Source: Posidonia oceanica
Lineage: Eukaryota; Streptophyta; Magnoliopsida; Alismatales; Posidoniaceae
Direction of reading: 5' to 3'
Assembly (NCBI GenBank): GCA_037176725.1
Contig: JAZBRS010000020.1
Location: 59,672,001-59,736,000, forward strand
Length of the DNA stretch: 64,000 nucleotides
The notes beneath the pieces were generated by a model. It did no database searches. It was not told the origin of the DNA and saw nothing but the letters and a program-made list of their open reading frames with translations. The position numbers and the translations under genes are program-made. This document shows, one piece after another, positions 11,791 through 23,879 of the stretch; the first letter of the stretch is position 1; the number at the start of each line of letters is the position of its first letter.

Positions 11791-11805
11791 TCAGGGAGGG
11801 GCATC
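11791..11805 (+). promoter_or_regulatory. Polypurine tract of element A
   Basis: TCAGGGAGGGGCATC sits immediately before the LTR start TGTTGACACC. This is the expected plus-strand DNA primer site and shows that 11806 is a true 3' LTR, in contrast to the solo LTR at 3510, which has no such tract. Confidence 0.8.
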
Positions 11806-14800
11806 TGTTGACACCCCATCTTGACAAGCTTGGACCCCTTGGAGCCCTCCTAATGGTTGCTGGACTCAAACCCAAACCAAACCAAACCCTAACCCTCTTC
11901 TTTACCCTTCAAAACTAAGCCAACTTGACCTAAGCCTTTACCCCTCTTCCCAAGCTCAAAACTTAACCAAAATCCATAGGAAAACCCACCAACACCCACT
12001 TAGCAAACCTGCCTAAGAATTTAGAAACTCTCAAACCTGAACCATTCCCGAAAACCCTAGAAAACCTAGGCAAAACTACCCTTTTTCTACACCTTGAAAC
12101 CCCTCCAGAACCTCCTTAGAATCAAACCAAAACTTCAGAACCAACACCTCAAACCCTAGACTGCCCACTCCCCAATTTTCATCCCATTCCAAGACCCCTA
12201 AGCCTTTCATTTGCCCTAATTATCCTTTTCTCTCTCCGGAATTATCATTTTCTCTCTCCTCTCTCTCTCCTGATTATCATCTCTCTTTTCATCCCCTTCT
12301 TGCTCCTTTTCTTGCCTGGCTGTGGGCCCCCTTTGTGCTTCTATCCTTCCTCTATCTTATTCCTATTTTTACTTTATTTTTAACACTTTCCCTGATTTTC
12401 AAAAAATCCTTTTCCTCCAACTCATCTCTTTTCCCTTTATTCTTCCTTTTTGCCCTTCTCTTCTTCTTTCTCTTTTCCCCTTTCTTTCTCTTACTAAAAT
12501 TCATAAAAATCCTTAAAAATCTGTAAAACTCTAAAACATAAGAGAAACAAATCAGAACTCCAAGAAAAATAATTAAAAAACATTAAACAAGCAATTAAAA
12601 AACTTAAGCTTAACTAAATCAAGCTAGAAAGAAAATCAAGCATGCAAACTAAAAAACGCAAAACAAACCAAAAGAAAACACTGAAAAATCAAAGAAAAAA
12701 CTAAAATGAAATCAAAACACACCTAAAGTGGAAACCCTATCAAAAGAATCAAAAAACAAACCCTAAGAAGAAGTAAAACAATTAAAACACCAAGATAAGT
12801 AATTAATGGAAGAAAAAAGGCTTAACTTAACAAACATAAGAAAATAACAACTTAAGAACTTAATTAAAAAGAAAATAAAAAAACACATTAAAAAGACTTA
12901 AAAAATACTCCATTGGACAAGAGGAACCTAATTAAAAAACATCAGGAAAAACTTAACAAAAAGAAAATCAGAAACCTAATCCCAAAAGACTTAAGGAAAA
13001 TCCAAAAAGACTAAAACTAAAAGGCCCAAAACCCATCCTAATTAATATAAAAATAAACCTTAAAAATCCTGATTAGCATCCTGAAATACTTAACAAGAAA
13101 AACACAATTAACAAAACAATTTAAAAGATTTAACAAACACTTAATCAAATGGAAAACAAATTAAGAGCAAAACAAAGCCCTAAAACCCTAATCAAACCCA
13201 AAGCCCACTAATTAACCCCAAAACGGTCATTTAAAATCTAATTAAGATCCTAACTCACAACACAACCTTTCTAGTATTTTTGCCTATTTTTAATCTATTT
13301 TTCCTAATTTTATTTCCTTTCTTTTCCCTCTCTTTCTTTCTTTCTTCTCATTTTTCTTTTTCTTTCCTTGCTGGGCCCAATTCAGCCCGTCTCCCCCTTT
13401 CTTCTTCATTTCTTTTTCTTTTTCTTTTTCCTTTCGGCCCGCAGCCCAGCCCGTCGTCCTCCTCCTTCTTCTTCCTCCTGCATTTCTCCTCCATTTTCCT
13501 CCCGCGAACGGCCAGCTACAGAATTCCCTCTACCCTTTAAATTTCAAGCCTCCATCCAATCACCAATAGAGCTCGCCGCTTCTCCTTTATCTCAGCACCA
13601 TTTTCAGGAGGCAATCAATGCCTATCGTCTCGCCGCCACCCATCTCCTCAGCTGCAGTGCGTCACCGTCGAATTCAAAATCCCAGCGCGTGCACCGGCAG
13701 CTTTCCTCCTAATATAAGCATCCAGAATTCCCTTCCTTTGACAGAGCCTTTTGGATCATCCAAAGAGTGAGAGGAGTGAAGCTCATCACTTAGCCATCGG
13801 CAAATTTGAGAGAGGAACCAGAATACCAGAGCATTCCTCTCCACCTGAGCGACCACCTCCTTCTTCCTCTGTATCCTCCAATTCCAAGAGAGAAGAGTCT
13901 GAGAGAGAGAGCCCAGTTCCAGGGCCTTCCCCCAGCAATCCTTTTCCCAATTCTCTCCTCTGAATTCAGCAGAACTTCCTCTTTCTTCTCCAGCAAACCA
14001 CCACCCTTCCTGGCCTCAGAACCTCTCCCAATTGATCCCCCAAGTTCACCCAGAAAACCTGCATTCTTCCCTCACCATTTCCCAGCCATTCCTCCACTAA
14101 AACACCACCTAATCACCTGAAACTCCACCTGCAAGCCAGCAGCAACCCGACACAATCCACTCCAGAATTGCCTTCACCTCAGTCCACTACTTCCTCCCAA
14201 ACTCCACCTGGATAATCCCCAGACCTCCACCTTCCAGAAACACCTGACCTCCAGCCCAGCCACCCACCACCGGCCGAGAACAACACCACAAACACTTGTC
14301 TTCTCCACTGACCAGAAGATCAACCGAGCTCCAAACCTTCTCCACACTCTCCGGAAATCCCATCTAGCAATCCAGAACTGCTCCCCGGACCTCCAGCAAC
14401 CTCCCGGAGGGTCCCATCCAACCAGACGAGCAGCAGACACTCCCCCCGACCCTCGGCTGTTTTTCTGAACCCACAGAGTGCCGGATTTCTCTCCGAGCTC
14501 TGAAGCTTCCATCCAACCGACCGGGAAGCACTGGAAGATCGCCCTGAAGTAGCTCCAGCCCTCGCGAGCAGTCGGCGACGCCCACAGCGACCGGACGACC
14601 CCCACCGGCCACCTCCGGAACTGCTGAGGTCGGGAGGACACCTTAGACTCGGAATCAGGTAAAATCTTCTTCCCTTAGTCTTCTTTTCTTCCCGCGATGC
14701 TTCTCCACCCTTTAGGATAGCGTTTCCAGTCCTCCTGCTCTGTCGCCGTTCGCCACTCCGGTCGTCTTCTCCGGCATAGTTCTCCGGCCTTCACGACGCT

Positions 14801-17743
14801 CCGACCAGCGGAACGTCGCCCCGGTGACTCCCTCAGCTCCGCACGGATGCCAGGAGGCTCCTCCGGTCTTCGAAATGCAGCTCCGCTACGTCGAACGGCC
14901 GGACCAAGCCCATGAGTCTCTGCAGAACTCCGGTGAGCGCTCCGGCGCGATCCAGGCCACGTCGTCCTCCGCTGATCGCCGCCCTGTCTACGCCAGCTTT
15001 GGGAGCACCTCCCCCGCCGTCCAGCGCCTCCTCAACAGCCCTGTGCCGGCGGTCGCGGGCGCTGGCAGCCTGCTGCTACAGTGCCCACGGCCGTCAGCCG
15101 TTTACTGTTCATTTATTTTCCTGTTAATATAGTTTGCTAGTAAATATTGCTAGTAAATATTGCATGTTTGGTCTAAGTTTTCTTATTTTTGCATTCTGGT
15201 CCTTATGTCATTTAATTTGCTTAGTTTTTAATTCAAAATCATGTTAAATTGCACTAAGTGTTTCTGTTTTTCCGTATTTTCAAATCAGTCCATTTACTGT
15301 GCATTCCAGTTATATTTTTTTATGTTTTAGCCCCTCTGTTTTTAATTTTTGCATCCAGATCCTGCAGTAGGTTATTTAATTTAAATGTGTTAAGTTTGCC
15401 TTAGTATATTGCATTCTGAGCCCCTGTTTTTTCTCATTTTTGCATTTTCATCCTCTGCACTGTAGAAACTTAGGTATTATTTTGATTTTTGCATACTGCA
15501 TTGCATGTTTTGCCTCATGGTTTTGCATTTTTGCATTTAGGTCCATTTTAAATGGACAGTAATCATTTTGCATGCTTTTTTGCTTATTGCATTGCATTTT
15601 CAACCCTGTTTTTTCCAAAAATTGCACATCAGTCCTGTCTTCTGATTTCAGAGCATGTTTACCATATAAAATTGCATATTTGACCCCTGCATGATTCAAA
15701 AATCACACATAGGTCCGTGCATCCTTTAAAAACCATGTAAAAAGACTGTTTTGCCCCTGAAGTTGCATCATAGCTCCTATGCTTACAAAATTGCATGTAG
15801 ACCCTCCACTTGCATCCCCGGACTTCCCAGAACCCTGTTTTCTGGAAAATTTGCACTTTAGACCCTAGATTTTTCCAAAATTGCACTCTGACTTCTTTTG
15901 TTTTCAAAACTTCTTCCAATGCATGCCCTCTTTTCAAAATAGCTTTCTAAGTCCAATCTTTTGCAAAATAAAGCCCTGCCCTCTCTCGTTTTCAAAACCC
16001 TCCTCTGTGGACCCCATCCTTTGTGAAAACTTGCATTTAGACCCTTTTCTTTTTCAAAAATGCTTTTGAACTCCTGTCTTTTCCAAGCTTTTCCCCTTGT
16101 CTCTTCTTGCTTGTGCATGCATTCTGCATCCATTTAGTCTTGCATTTTAGCATCCTTTTGCACACACTAAGCACCTTTAGCTCCCCTTCACTTGGGAGGA
16201 CCTTTTTTGCACACCCCTAGGACCTCCTGAACACCTAGATCTGTTCTTCTCTCCTGTTCTGGCCTTTCTGCCTTGAAGCGGCAATATCTTCCAATCCGGC
16301 CGTTGGATCTCCTCAAGCAAGCTGCCTAGGCGACCGCAGCGAAGCGCTCTTCAGCATGGACTAGACAGATCTCAGATCAGGCTCCCGGATTTCCAGGTAT
16401 GTCCTCCTGAGCCCTTGCTTTGCATTCATTTGCATGCCAGTTGCATAGTTTTCCTCGTTTTCGATTTCTGTCTCTTTGAGCATGTAGAATAGGATCTCCC
16501 CTTTCTGCTTGGCAACTCAGATCCCCGTTTCGCGTTTCCCAATGTGTTTTGTGTTGAGTTTACCCTGGATTTACCACTTAATGTGACTTTCTTCCCCCTT
16601 TTCCACGATCCGATCGCATCGCGAGCTTTGGGCAGCGTGCGAGACATATCGTGGAACGGTTTAGTGGGAAACGGTCACAAAGGAGTGGTAATCCCTCCGT
16701 TTGCTCACTCTCCCCTTTGTAGGTCTTCACACCTACTCTGTGTGGCCCCGGACAGCGCCTGTTCTCACACATGCGTTGTTCTACTTCTCCTTTTACTACT
16801 TCTAATCTTTTCCTTGCATTTGCATTCGCACGGCTTTTCCGAGGTTTTATCTCGCTGCTTTTGGCACCGTTTTGCGTGCCCGCTCTCGTTTTGGCACCGT
16901 TTTGCGTGCCTGCTTTATCTTTCGCCTCGTTTTGCACGCTCGCCCTGTTTTTGGCACAGTTTTGCTTGCCCGACATCGTCTTTTGCACCGATTCGCGTGC
17001 CGCCTTGCTTTCTCGCCCGTTTTGCGTGCCGATCTTGTCTTTTTGCACCGTTTTGCGCGCTTTCTTGTTTTTCGCCTCGTTTTACGTGTTTTACGCCGTT
17101 TTCTCTTGCATGTCGATCGCATTGCATGGTTTTGCCGTTGTTTTGCTTTTTCGCTTGCATTTGCATATAGGGCTGTGATGCTTACTGCCTGGAGTTCTCA
17201 CGAGCCAGGTTTCGCCCGGTTCGGAACACAGACAGCGTAGCTGAGCACTTAGACAGCACGTTTGCTTCCTTGCTCTGCATCCTCCCACTTAGAGCACACC
17301 TTGAGCATTCATTTAGGCATTCATAGGCACATAGGCATTCAATCCTGCACTTCTCCACGTATGCGAGCGTAAGCCTAGAAAGACCGATTCTCGGGCGTGT
17401 CGGGGGTGCCTAACACCTTCCCCGCATGTAACAGGAGTCCTTGCCCTGTCTTTTGGCCCGCAATGACCATACTGCCCTTATCCTAGGCTAGAGTCATCCC
17501 TTTTGCATGCATTTGCATTTGTTTTCCCTTGTATTGCTTTGCTTTGCATTTCTTGCTTGGTTTTGCGTGTTAATTCACGCATTTCCCCCGATTTTCCTTG
17601 TCTCCCGTTAATGGACATGGTGGCGGCTCTGATTTGTCTTGTCCTTCTCTTTTCTCCTCGATTTTAAGTGTTTTCGAGTTGAGCCTCTTCCTCGGATCCA
17701 ATCGCCGCTAATAGCGAGCCTGATTCCGATCGGGATTGCTATA
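11806..17743 (+). mobile_element. 3' LTR of element A (5938 bp)
   Basis: It begins TGTTGACACCCCATCTTG and ends GGGATTGCTATA; the last dinucleotide is TA instead of the usual CA, probably a C to T change. Module order is the same as in solo LTR S: A-rich tract 12500-13260, GC-rich block 13500-15110, TTTGCAT repeats 15110-16150, donor-like GTATGT at 16397, 30-36 bp array 16857-17105, conserved terminal motif 17400-17436. It differs from S by small indels, for example a tandem TTGCTAGTAAATA duplication near 15135 and an extra array unit near 16880. Some stretches, for example 15615-15716 against 7165-7270, are almost identical. Confidence 0.9.
16397..16402 (+). promoter_or_regulatory. Conserved splice-donor-like site in the element A LTR
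   Basis: CAG then GTATGT, matching 7957 in LTR S and 50632 in LTR C. The upstream partner site here is CAG then GTAAAA at 14659. Confidence 0.35.
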
Positions 17744-17748
17744 GATGC
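17744..17748. repeat. Presumed right TSD of element A (GATGC)
   Basis: First five bases after the LTR end and already element B sequence (minus strand ...AGCATCTGCATC). The left copy must lie outside the window before A's 5' LTR, so this is a prediction. Confidence 0.5.
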
Positions 17749-18249
17749 AGATGCTAAAAAAAGATGCTGGGGTTGTGCATGCGATGACGGGCACGTAATG
17801 CCACGGAAGCGATCCTAGCCGTGCACTACTACAGGTGTTATCATAAGCGAGCTGGCTATAAAAGCCGTGAAATGCTGAAGATACCACTTTAAGCAATGCA
17901 CGAACCAGGGGTTCGATTTCCTAAGCACGCAATGCCTGAGAAAATGGAATGCGGGAGTTGGTGTGATGACTACAGGGAGTATAGCAGCGCAATGAGAATG
18001 CAATGTAATGTGATGTTATATAGTGAAATGCAGTGTATATACAGTGTGACGCCGGGCACGCGAAATTGAAAAAATGATCCTGGCCGCGCACTACCGTGGC
18101 ATGAACCAGGGGTTTGAATCCTAGGTGAGTGATGTCCATGTGATGATGAGATGCAATACTAGTACTGACTCTACTAGGGACACAAGGAAGGTACATGATG
18201 ACATGCAATGAAATGCTATGATATGCAACAGATTGCTACTACACTACAT
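17749..18249 (-). other. Element B 3' tail
   Basis: Homologous in inverse orientation to element A about 10930-11650, with shared stretches such as GTAGAGTCAGT and ATTGCGCTGCTA. Two spots (about 17893 and 18107) resemble a tRNA B-box on the plus strand (GGGGTTCGATTTCC and GGGGTTTGAATCC) but have no cloverleaf around them. No gene. Confidence 0.6.
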
Positions 18250-18505
18250 GATGAAGGGGTGATAAGTTAACGGACCTATCGCCGGATAATTAGGAATTAT
18301 CAGCCTTATGTGGAGTTAACGGACTCATCGCCGGATAGTTAGGGATTATCGGCCCTGTGAGGAGTTAACAGACTCATCAACGGATAGTTAGGGCTATCAG
18401 CCCGATAAGGAGTTAATGGACTCATCACAGGATAGTTAGGGTTATCAGCTCGGTGAGGAGATAATGGACTCATCATCAGATAGTTAGGGCTATCAGCCTG
18501 ATGAG
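18250..18505 (-). repeat. Five units of the 48/49-bp stem-loop family in element B
   Basis: Diverged copies of the unit that is amplified to 22 copies in element A, for example CGGATAGTTAGGGCTATCAG with AGTTAACGGACTCATC arms. In A the same position was expanded; in B it stayed at about five units while another motif expanded. Confidence 0.8.
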
Positions 18506-19059
18506 GAGTGGAAAGTGGCAGGAATACCGAACTGGAGGGTGCGATAGAGGTCTGTAGACCGTCCCACGATAGTTGGGGATGTCAACCCAATGAGGGTGAG
18601 ACGATACCAAAGGACTGCAAAAATGCACTTGGTATCGAAGGCGGTGACAGGCCAGTGAGTCTGTCAGGCAAGAGCGGTGATGACAAGTCGGATGACTTGT
18701 AACCACGAATGTAAAGGGAATACCATACCCGAAGGTGTGGCAGACGTCCGTAGACGCTTTCGTAACAGTTAGGAATGTTAGCCTGGATGTAGATGGAAAT
18801 GTGAAACCACGGGGAAGTAAAAAAGATGCCTCTGGTATAGGTGGAAGATACTAGGGGACAGTTGAAGCGCCCTTGGCATCGAGATGCAAGGTGGAGACAA
18901 AACTAACATGTTTGCCAACCGAGTAGTAAGGGATACCAGCCCGGTGATGGGTTGACGGACTCATCGCCGGATAGTTAGGGGTATCAGCCTGTGGGTGACA
19001 TTTTAACGGGTGTCAACCAGACAGTTAGGGATGCCAGCCTGGGGGAGGTGAAAGGTCCT
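18506..19059 (-). repeat. Structured spacer of element B between stem-loop units and the big array
   Basis: Contains a GATACCAA...TTGGTATC inverted repeat (about 18602-18640), a second module near 18830-18900, and further CGGATAGTTAGGG stem-loop copies at 18920-19040. It corresponds to the roughly 190-bp modules of element A at 9415-9780. No gene. Confidence 0.6.
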
Positions 19060-22000
19060 TGCTCGCCCAGGACAAGGGAAACAAGCAGGATCTCGCGGAG
19101 CTGCAAGATAGAAAAAAGGACTTGTCCTCGATAGAGGAAGCAAGCACGCTGGAAGACAAAGGCTTGCCCTCGACTGAGGAAGCAAGCACACAGAAAGACA
19201 AAGACTCGCCCTCGACCGAGGAAGCAAGCATGTGGACTTCGAGAGAGTCACACAAGAAGAAAGGGCTCGCCCTCGACCGAGGAAGCAAGCACGCAGAAAG
19301 ACAAAGGCTTGCCCTCGACAGAGGAAGCAAGCACACGGACTTTGGGTGAGTCACGCACGAAGAAAGGGCTCGCCCACGACTGAGGAAGCAAGCACGAGGC
19401 AAAGACAAAGGCTCACCCTCGACCGAGGAAGCAAGCACGCGGACTCCGGGAGAGTCACGCAAGAAGAAAGGGCTCACCCTCGACCGAGGAAGCAAGCACG
19501 TGGAAAGACAAAGGCTCGCCCTCGACTGAGGAAGCAAGCACGCAGACTCCAGGAGAGTCACGCAAGAAGAAAGGTCTCGCCGTCGACCGAGGAAGCAAGC
19601 ACGTGGAAAGACAAAGGCACGCCCTCGATTGAGAAAACAAGCACATGGACTCTGGAGAGTCTTGCAAGAAGAAAAGGGGTCGCCCTCGACCGAGGAAGCA
19701 AGCACGTGGACTTCGGGAGAGTCACGCAAGAAGGAAGGGCTCGCCCTCGACCAAAGAAGCAAGCATGCGGAAAGACAAAGGCTCGCCCTCGATCAAAGAA
19801 GCAAGCAGGCGGACACCAGGAGAGTCACGCAAGAAGGAAGGGCTTGCCCTCGACCGAGAAAGCAAGCACACTAAAAGACAAAGGCTCGGCATCGACCAAG
19901 GAAGCAAGCACGCAGACAACGGGAGAGTCACGCAAGAAGAAAGGGCTCACCCTCGACCAAGGAAGGAAGCACACGGAAAGACAAAGGCTCGCCCGTGACC
20001 ATGGAAGCAAGCATGCAGACTCCTGGAGAGTCACGCAAAGAAGAAAAGGTTCGCCCTTGACCGAGGAAGCAAGCATGCGGACTTCAGGAGAGTCATGCAA
20101 GAAGGAAGGGCTCGCCCTCGACTGAGGAAGCAAGCACGCGGTCTCTGGAGAGTCACACAAAGGCAAAGGCTTGTCCTTGACCGAGGAAGCAAGCAGGTGG
20201 GACCATGGCAGGGTCACGCGAAGCGATATGCTTGTCCTCGACTGAGGAAGCAAGTAGGCGGGACTTCGGTAGAGTCACGCGAAGCAACAAGCTTTTCCTC
20301 GACCAAGGAAGCAAGCAGCCGGGACTACAACGGAGTCACACGAAGTGACAGGCTTGTCCTCGACCGAGGAGGCAAGCAGGCCGGGCTCCGACAAAGTCAC
20401 AGGAAGTGACAGGCTTGTCCTCGACTAAGGAAGCAAGCAGTCGAGACTACAGCAGAGTCACGCGAAGCGACAGGCTTGTCCTCGACCAAGGAAGCAAGCA
20501 GGTTGGACACTGGCAGAGTCACGCAAGGAGAAAGGCTCGCCCTCGACCGAGGAAGCAAGCACATGGACTCCGAGAGAGTCACGTAAGAAGAAAAGGCTCA
20601 CCCTCGACCGAGGAAGCAAGCATGCGGGACTCCGGAGAGTCACGCAAGAAGAAAGGGCTCGCCCTCGACCAAGGAAGCAAGCACGCGGGACTTCGGAGAG
20701 TCATGCAAGAAGAAAGGGCTTGCTCTCGACCGAGGAAGCAAGCACGCGAAAAGACAAAGGCTCACCCTCGACCGAGGAAGCAAGCACGCGGACTTCGGGA
20801 GAGTCACACAAGAGGAAAGGCTTGCCCTCGACCGAGGAAGCAAGCACTCGGACTCCGGAGAGTCACGCAAGGCGAAGGGCTCACCCTTGACCAAGGAAGA
20901 AAGCACGCGGGACTCCGTACCCGTGAAGCGGAGTTGCGCAAAGAGAAAGGCTTGCCCTCGACCGTGGAAGCAAGCATGCGGAAAGACAAAGGCTCGCCCT
21001 CGACCGAAGAAGCAAGCACGCGGACTCCGGGAGAGTCACGCAAGAAGAAAGGGCTCGCCCTTGACCGAGGAAGCAACCTCGTGGAAAGACAAAGGCTCGT
21101 CCTCGACCAAGGAAGCAAGCACGCGGACTCTGGGAGAGTCACGCAAGAAGAGGAAAGGGCTCACCCTCGACCGAGGAAGCAAGCACGCAGAAAGACAAAG
21201 GCTCGCTCTCGACCAAGGAAGCAAGCACGCGGACTCCGGGAGAGTCACGCAAGAAGAAAGGGCTCGCCCTCGACCGAGGAAGTAGGCATGTAGAAAGACA
21301 AAGGTTCGCCCTCGACTGAGGAAGCAAGCACGCGGACTCCGTGAGAGTCACGCAAGAAGAAGAAAGGGCACGTCCTCAACCAAGGAAGCAAGCACGCAGA
21401 AAGACAAAGGCTCGCCCTCGACCGAGGAAGCAAGCACGTGGACTTTGGGAGAGTCACGCAAGAAGGAAGTGCTCACCCTCGACCGAGAGCAAGCATGTAG
21501 AAAGACAAGGCTTGCCCTCGGTCGAGGAAGCAAGCACGTGGACTCTAGGAGCGTCACACAAGAAGAAGAAAGGGCTCGCCCTCAACCGAGGAAGCAAGCA
21601 CGTGGAAAAGCAATGGCTTGCCCTCGACCTAGGAAGCAAGCACGCAGACTCCGGGAGAGTCATGCAAGAAGAAAGGGCTCGCCCTCGACCGAGGAAGCAA
21701 GCATGCGGAAAGACAAAGGCTCATCCTCGACCGAGGAAGCAAGCACGCGGACTCCAGAAGAGTCACGTAAGAAGGAAGGGCTCGCCCTCGACCGAGGAAG
21801 CAAGCATGTGGAAAGACAAAGGCTCGCCCTCGATCGAGGAAGCAAGCACGAGGACTCCGGGAGAGTCACGCAAGAAGAAGAAAGGGCTCGCCCTCGACCG
21901 TGGAAGCAAGCACGCGGAAAGACAAAGGCTCACCCTTGACCGAGGAAGCAAGCACGCGGACTCTGGGAGAGTCACACAAGAAGAAAGGGCTCGCCCTTGA

Positions 22001-23165
22001 CCGAGGAAGCAAGCTCGCGGAAAGACAAAGGCTCGTCCTCTACCAAGGAAGCAAGCACGCGGACTCTGGGAGAGTCACGTAAGAAGAGGAAAGGGCTCAC
22101 CCTCGATCGAGGAAGCAAGCACACGAAAAGACAAAGGCTTGCTCTCGACCAAGGAAGCAAGCACACGGACTCTGGGAGAGTCATGCAAGAAGAAAGGGTT
22201 CGCCCTCAACCGAGGAAGTAGGCATGCAGAAAGACAAAGGTTCGCCCTCAACCGAGGAAGCAAGCACGCGGACTCCGTGAGAGTCACGCAAGAAGAAGAA
22301 AGGGCATGCCCACAACCAAGGAAGCAAGCACGCGGAAAGACAAAGGCTCGCCCTCGACCGAGGAAGCAAGCACATGGACTCCGGGGAGTCACGCAAGAAG
22401 AAAGGGCTCGCCCTCGACTGAGGAAGCAAGCACATGGAAAGACAAAGGCTCGCCCTCAACCGAGGAAGCAAGGACGTGGACTCCAGGAGAGTCACGCAAG
22501 AAGAAGAAAGGGCTCGCCCTCGACCGAGGAAGCAAGCACGCGAAAAGACAAAGGCTCGCCCTCGATCGGGGAAGCACGCACGTAGACTCTGGGAGCGTCA
22601 CGCTGGAAGAAAGGGGTCGCCCTCGACCGACGAAGCAAGCACGTGGAAAGACAAAGGCTCGCCCTCATCCAAGGAAGCAAGCACATGGAAAGACAAAGGC
22701 TCGCCCTCGACCGAGGAAGCAAGCACGCGGACTTCGGGAGAGTCATGCAAGAAGAAGAAAGGGCTCGTCCTTGGCCGAGGAAGCAAGCACACGGAAAGAC
22801 AAAGGCTCGCCCTTCACCGAGGAGGCAAGCACGCAGACTCTGGGAGAGTCACACAAGAAGAAAGAGCTCGCCCTTGACCGAGGAAGCAAGCATGCGGGAC
22901 TCTGGAGAGTCACGCAAGAAGAAAAGGCTCACCCTCGACCGAGGAAGCAAGCATGCAGAAGGACAAAGGCTCGCCCCCGACCGAGGAAGCAAGCACGTGG
23001 ACTCCAGGAAAGTCATGCAAGAAGAAAGGCTCGCCCTCAACCGTGGAAGCAAGCACGTGGACTCCGGCGAGTCACGCAAGGAGAAAGGGTCGCCCTTGAG
23101 CGAGGAAGCAAGCACGCGGGACTCCGTCTGCCTGGAGCGGAGTTGCGCAAAGAGAAAGGATCTAG
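19060..23165 (-). repeat. 4.1-kb satellite-like array of alternating 42- and 60-bp units (element B)
   Basis: Each unit carries GCTCGCCCTCGACCGAGG followed by AAGCAAGCACGCGG. It then ends either in AAAGACAAA (about 42 bp) or in a segment with the hairpin GACTC-CGGGA-GAGTC and CACGCAAGAAGAAA (about 60 bp). Alternation gives a higher unit near 102-106 bp. A variant subfamily lies at 20150-20520 (GAAGTGACAGGCTTGTCC). A larger-scale repeat of about 936 bp is visible (AGTAGGCATG at 21281 and 22217), and a marker with ACTCCG...CGGAGT arms recurs at about 20910 and 23115. Because 42, 60 and 102 are multiples of three, many frames stay open on both strands (up to 297 codons); they have no domain and are repeat artefacts. 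Confidence 0.92.
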
Positions 23166-23690
23166 CTGGTAAGTACGCGGACTTACTGACCATATGAAAA
23201 GGGGGAGTGATACCAAAGGGTAGAAAAAAAATGCCCCTGGTATCGAGAAGGGATACCAAGGGAAGCCAAAGCGCCCTTGGCATCGAAAAACGGAGAATGC
23301 GGACAAAACTGACGTGTTTGCCAACCGAGTAGTTAGGGGTACCAGCCCGGTGATGAGTTGACGGACTCATCACTGGATAGTTAGGGATATCAGCCCGATG
23401 TAGACATTTTGACGGGCGTCAATTGGATAGTTAGGGCTGCCAGCCCGATGCAGGGAGGATGGATGTATGGGCTCACCGTGCGAGATGTGCAATGCTGGTG
23501 GGGAATGCAATGGGTAAATACAAAAGAGAAAATGCGTGGGCCCATCGTGGTGGGTGTGTAATGGTCTTAGAACGGGCATGCGATTTAGCGTCACGGGGTG
23601 ACAAATGATGGACATGCTGGTCATCAAGGACCTACCAACGCGGTGGGTGGCCAAAATTTTGAAAAGCACGGAGCCTCTGAGCAAGGGTCA
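23166..23690 (-). repeat. Element B stem-loop region with the empty insertion site of LTR S
   Basis: Holds a GGTATC/GATACC hairpin (about 23250-23275) and a perfect 9-bp stem (minus strand GTGATGAGT and ACTCATCAC around CCGTCA, 23350-23373). At 23420-23440 there is GGGCTGGCAGCCC. Near 23640 the minus strand reads CCGCGTTGGTAGGTCC, the continuous form of the sequence that in element A is split at 3509/9274 by the solo LTR. Confidence 0.8.
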
Positions 23691-23879
23691 GGCAAAAAGT
23701 GCTCGTCCTTGACTCCGGTTTTCGAAAATAGGGAGAAGAGAAGATAGATTATTATAGCATTTATGTTTTTGCTGGCTTCGGATTCAAAGCAGTTGTTTGG
23801 TGAGAGGATGCTTCTTCACTTTCTGACTCAAGGGATTCCCGATCCTTGAGCTACGTCATGCCGTGTTGTGGTCGGTGGC

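Larger units (their letters stand above)
1..17743 (+). mobile_element. Element A: Tat/Ogre-like gag-only LTR retrotransposon, 5' end outside window
   Basis: The body covers 1-3509 and 9274-11805, the 3' LTR 11806-17743; a solo LTR (3510-9273) lies inside the body. Gag occupies the first 1.9 kb. No protease, reverse transcriptase or integrase follows before the polypurine tract, so this copy could not encode its own replication and would depend on a pol donor such as a C-like element. The family is assigned from the gag sequence shared with element C, whose pol is Tat-like, and from the shared LTR start TGTTGACACC. The 3' LTR ends directly against inverted element B, so A appears inserted into B in opposite orientation. 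The 5' LTR should lie left of base 1. Confidence 0.85.

Noticed and set aside
17885..18125. tRNA genes or SINEs (B-box-like GGTTCGA motifs)
   Set aside because: No A-box at the right distance, no cloverleaf, no poly-A tail; related spots in element A show it is part of the retrotransposon tail.
19025..23197. Long frames on both strands through the array (up to 297 codons), Arg/Lys/Ser/Glu-rich or Leu/Ser/Cys-rich
   Set aside because: Unit lengths are multiples of three, so frames stay open in many phases at once. The products are repeats without domains and overlap each other antisense.
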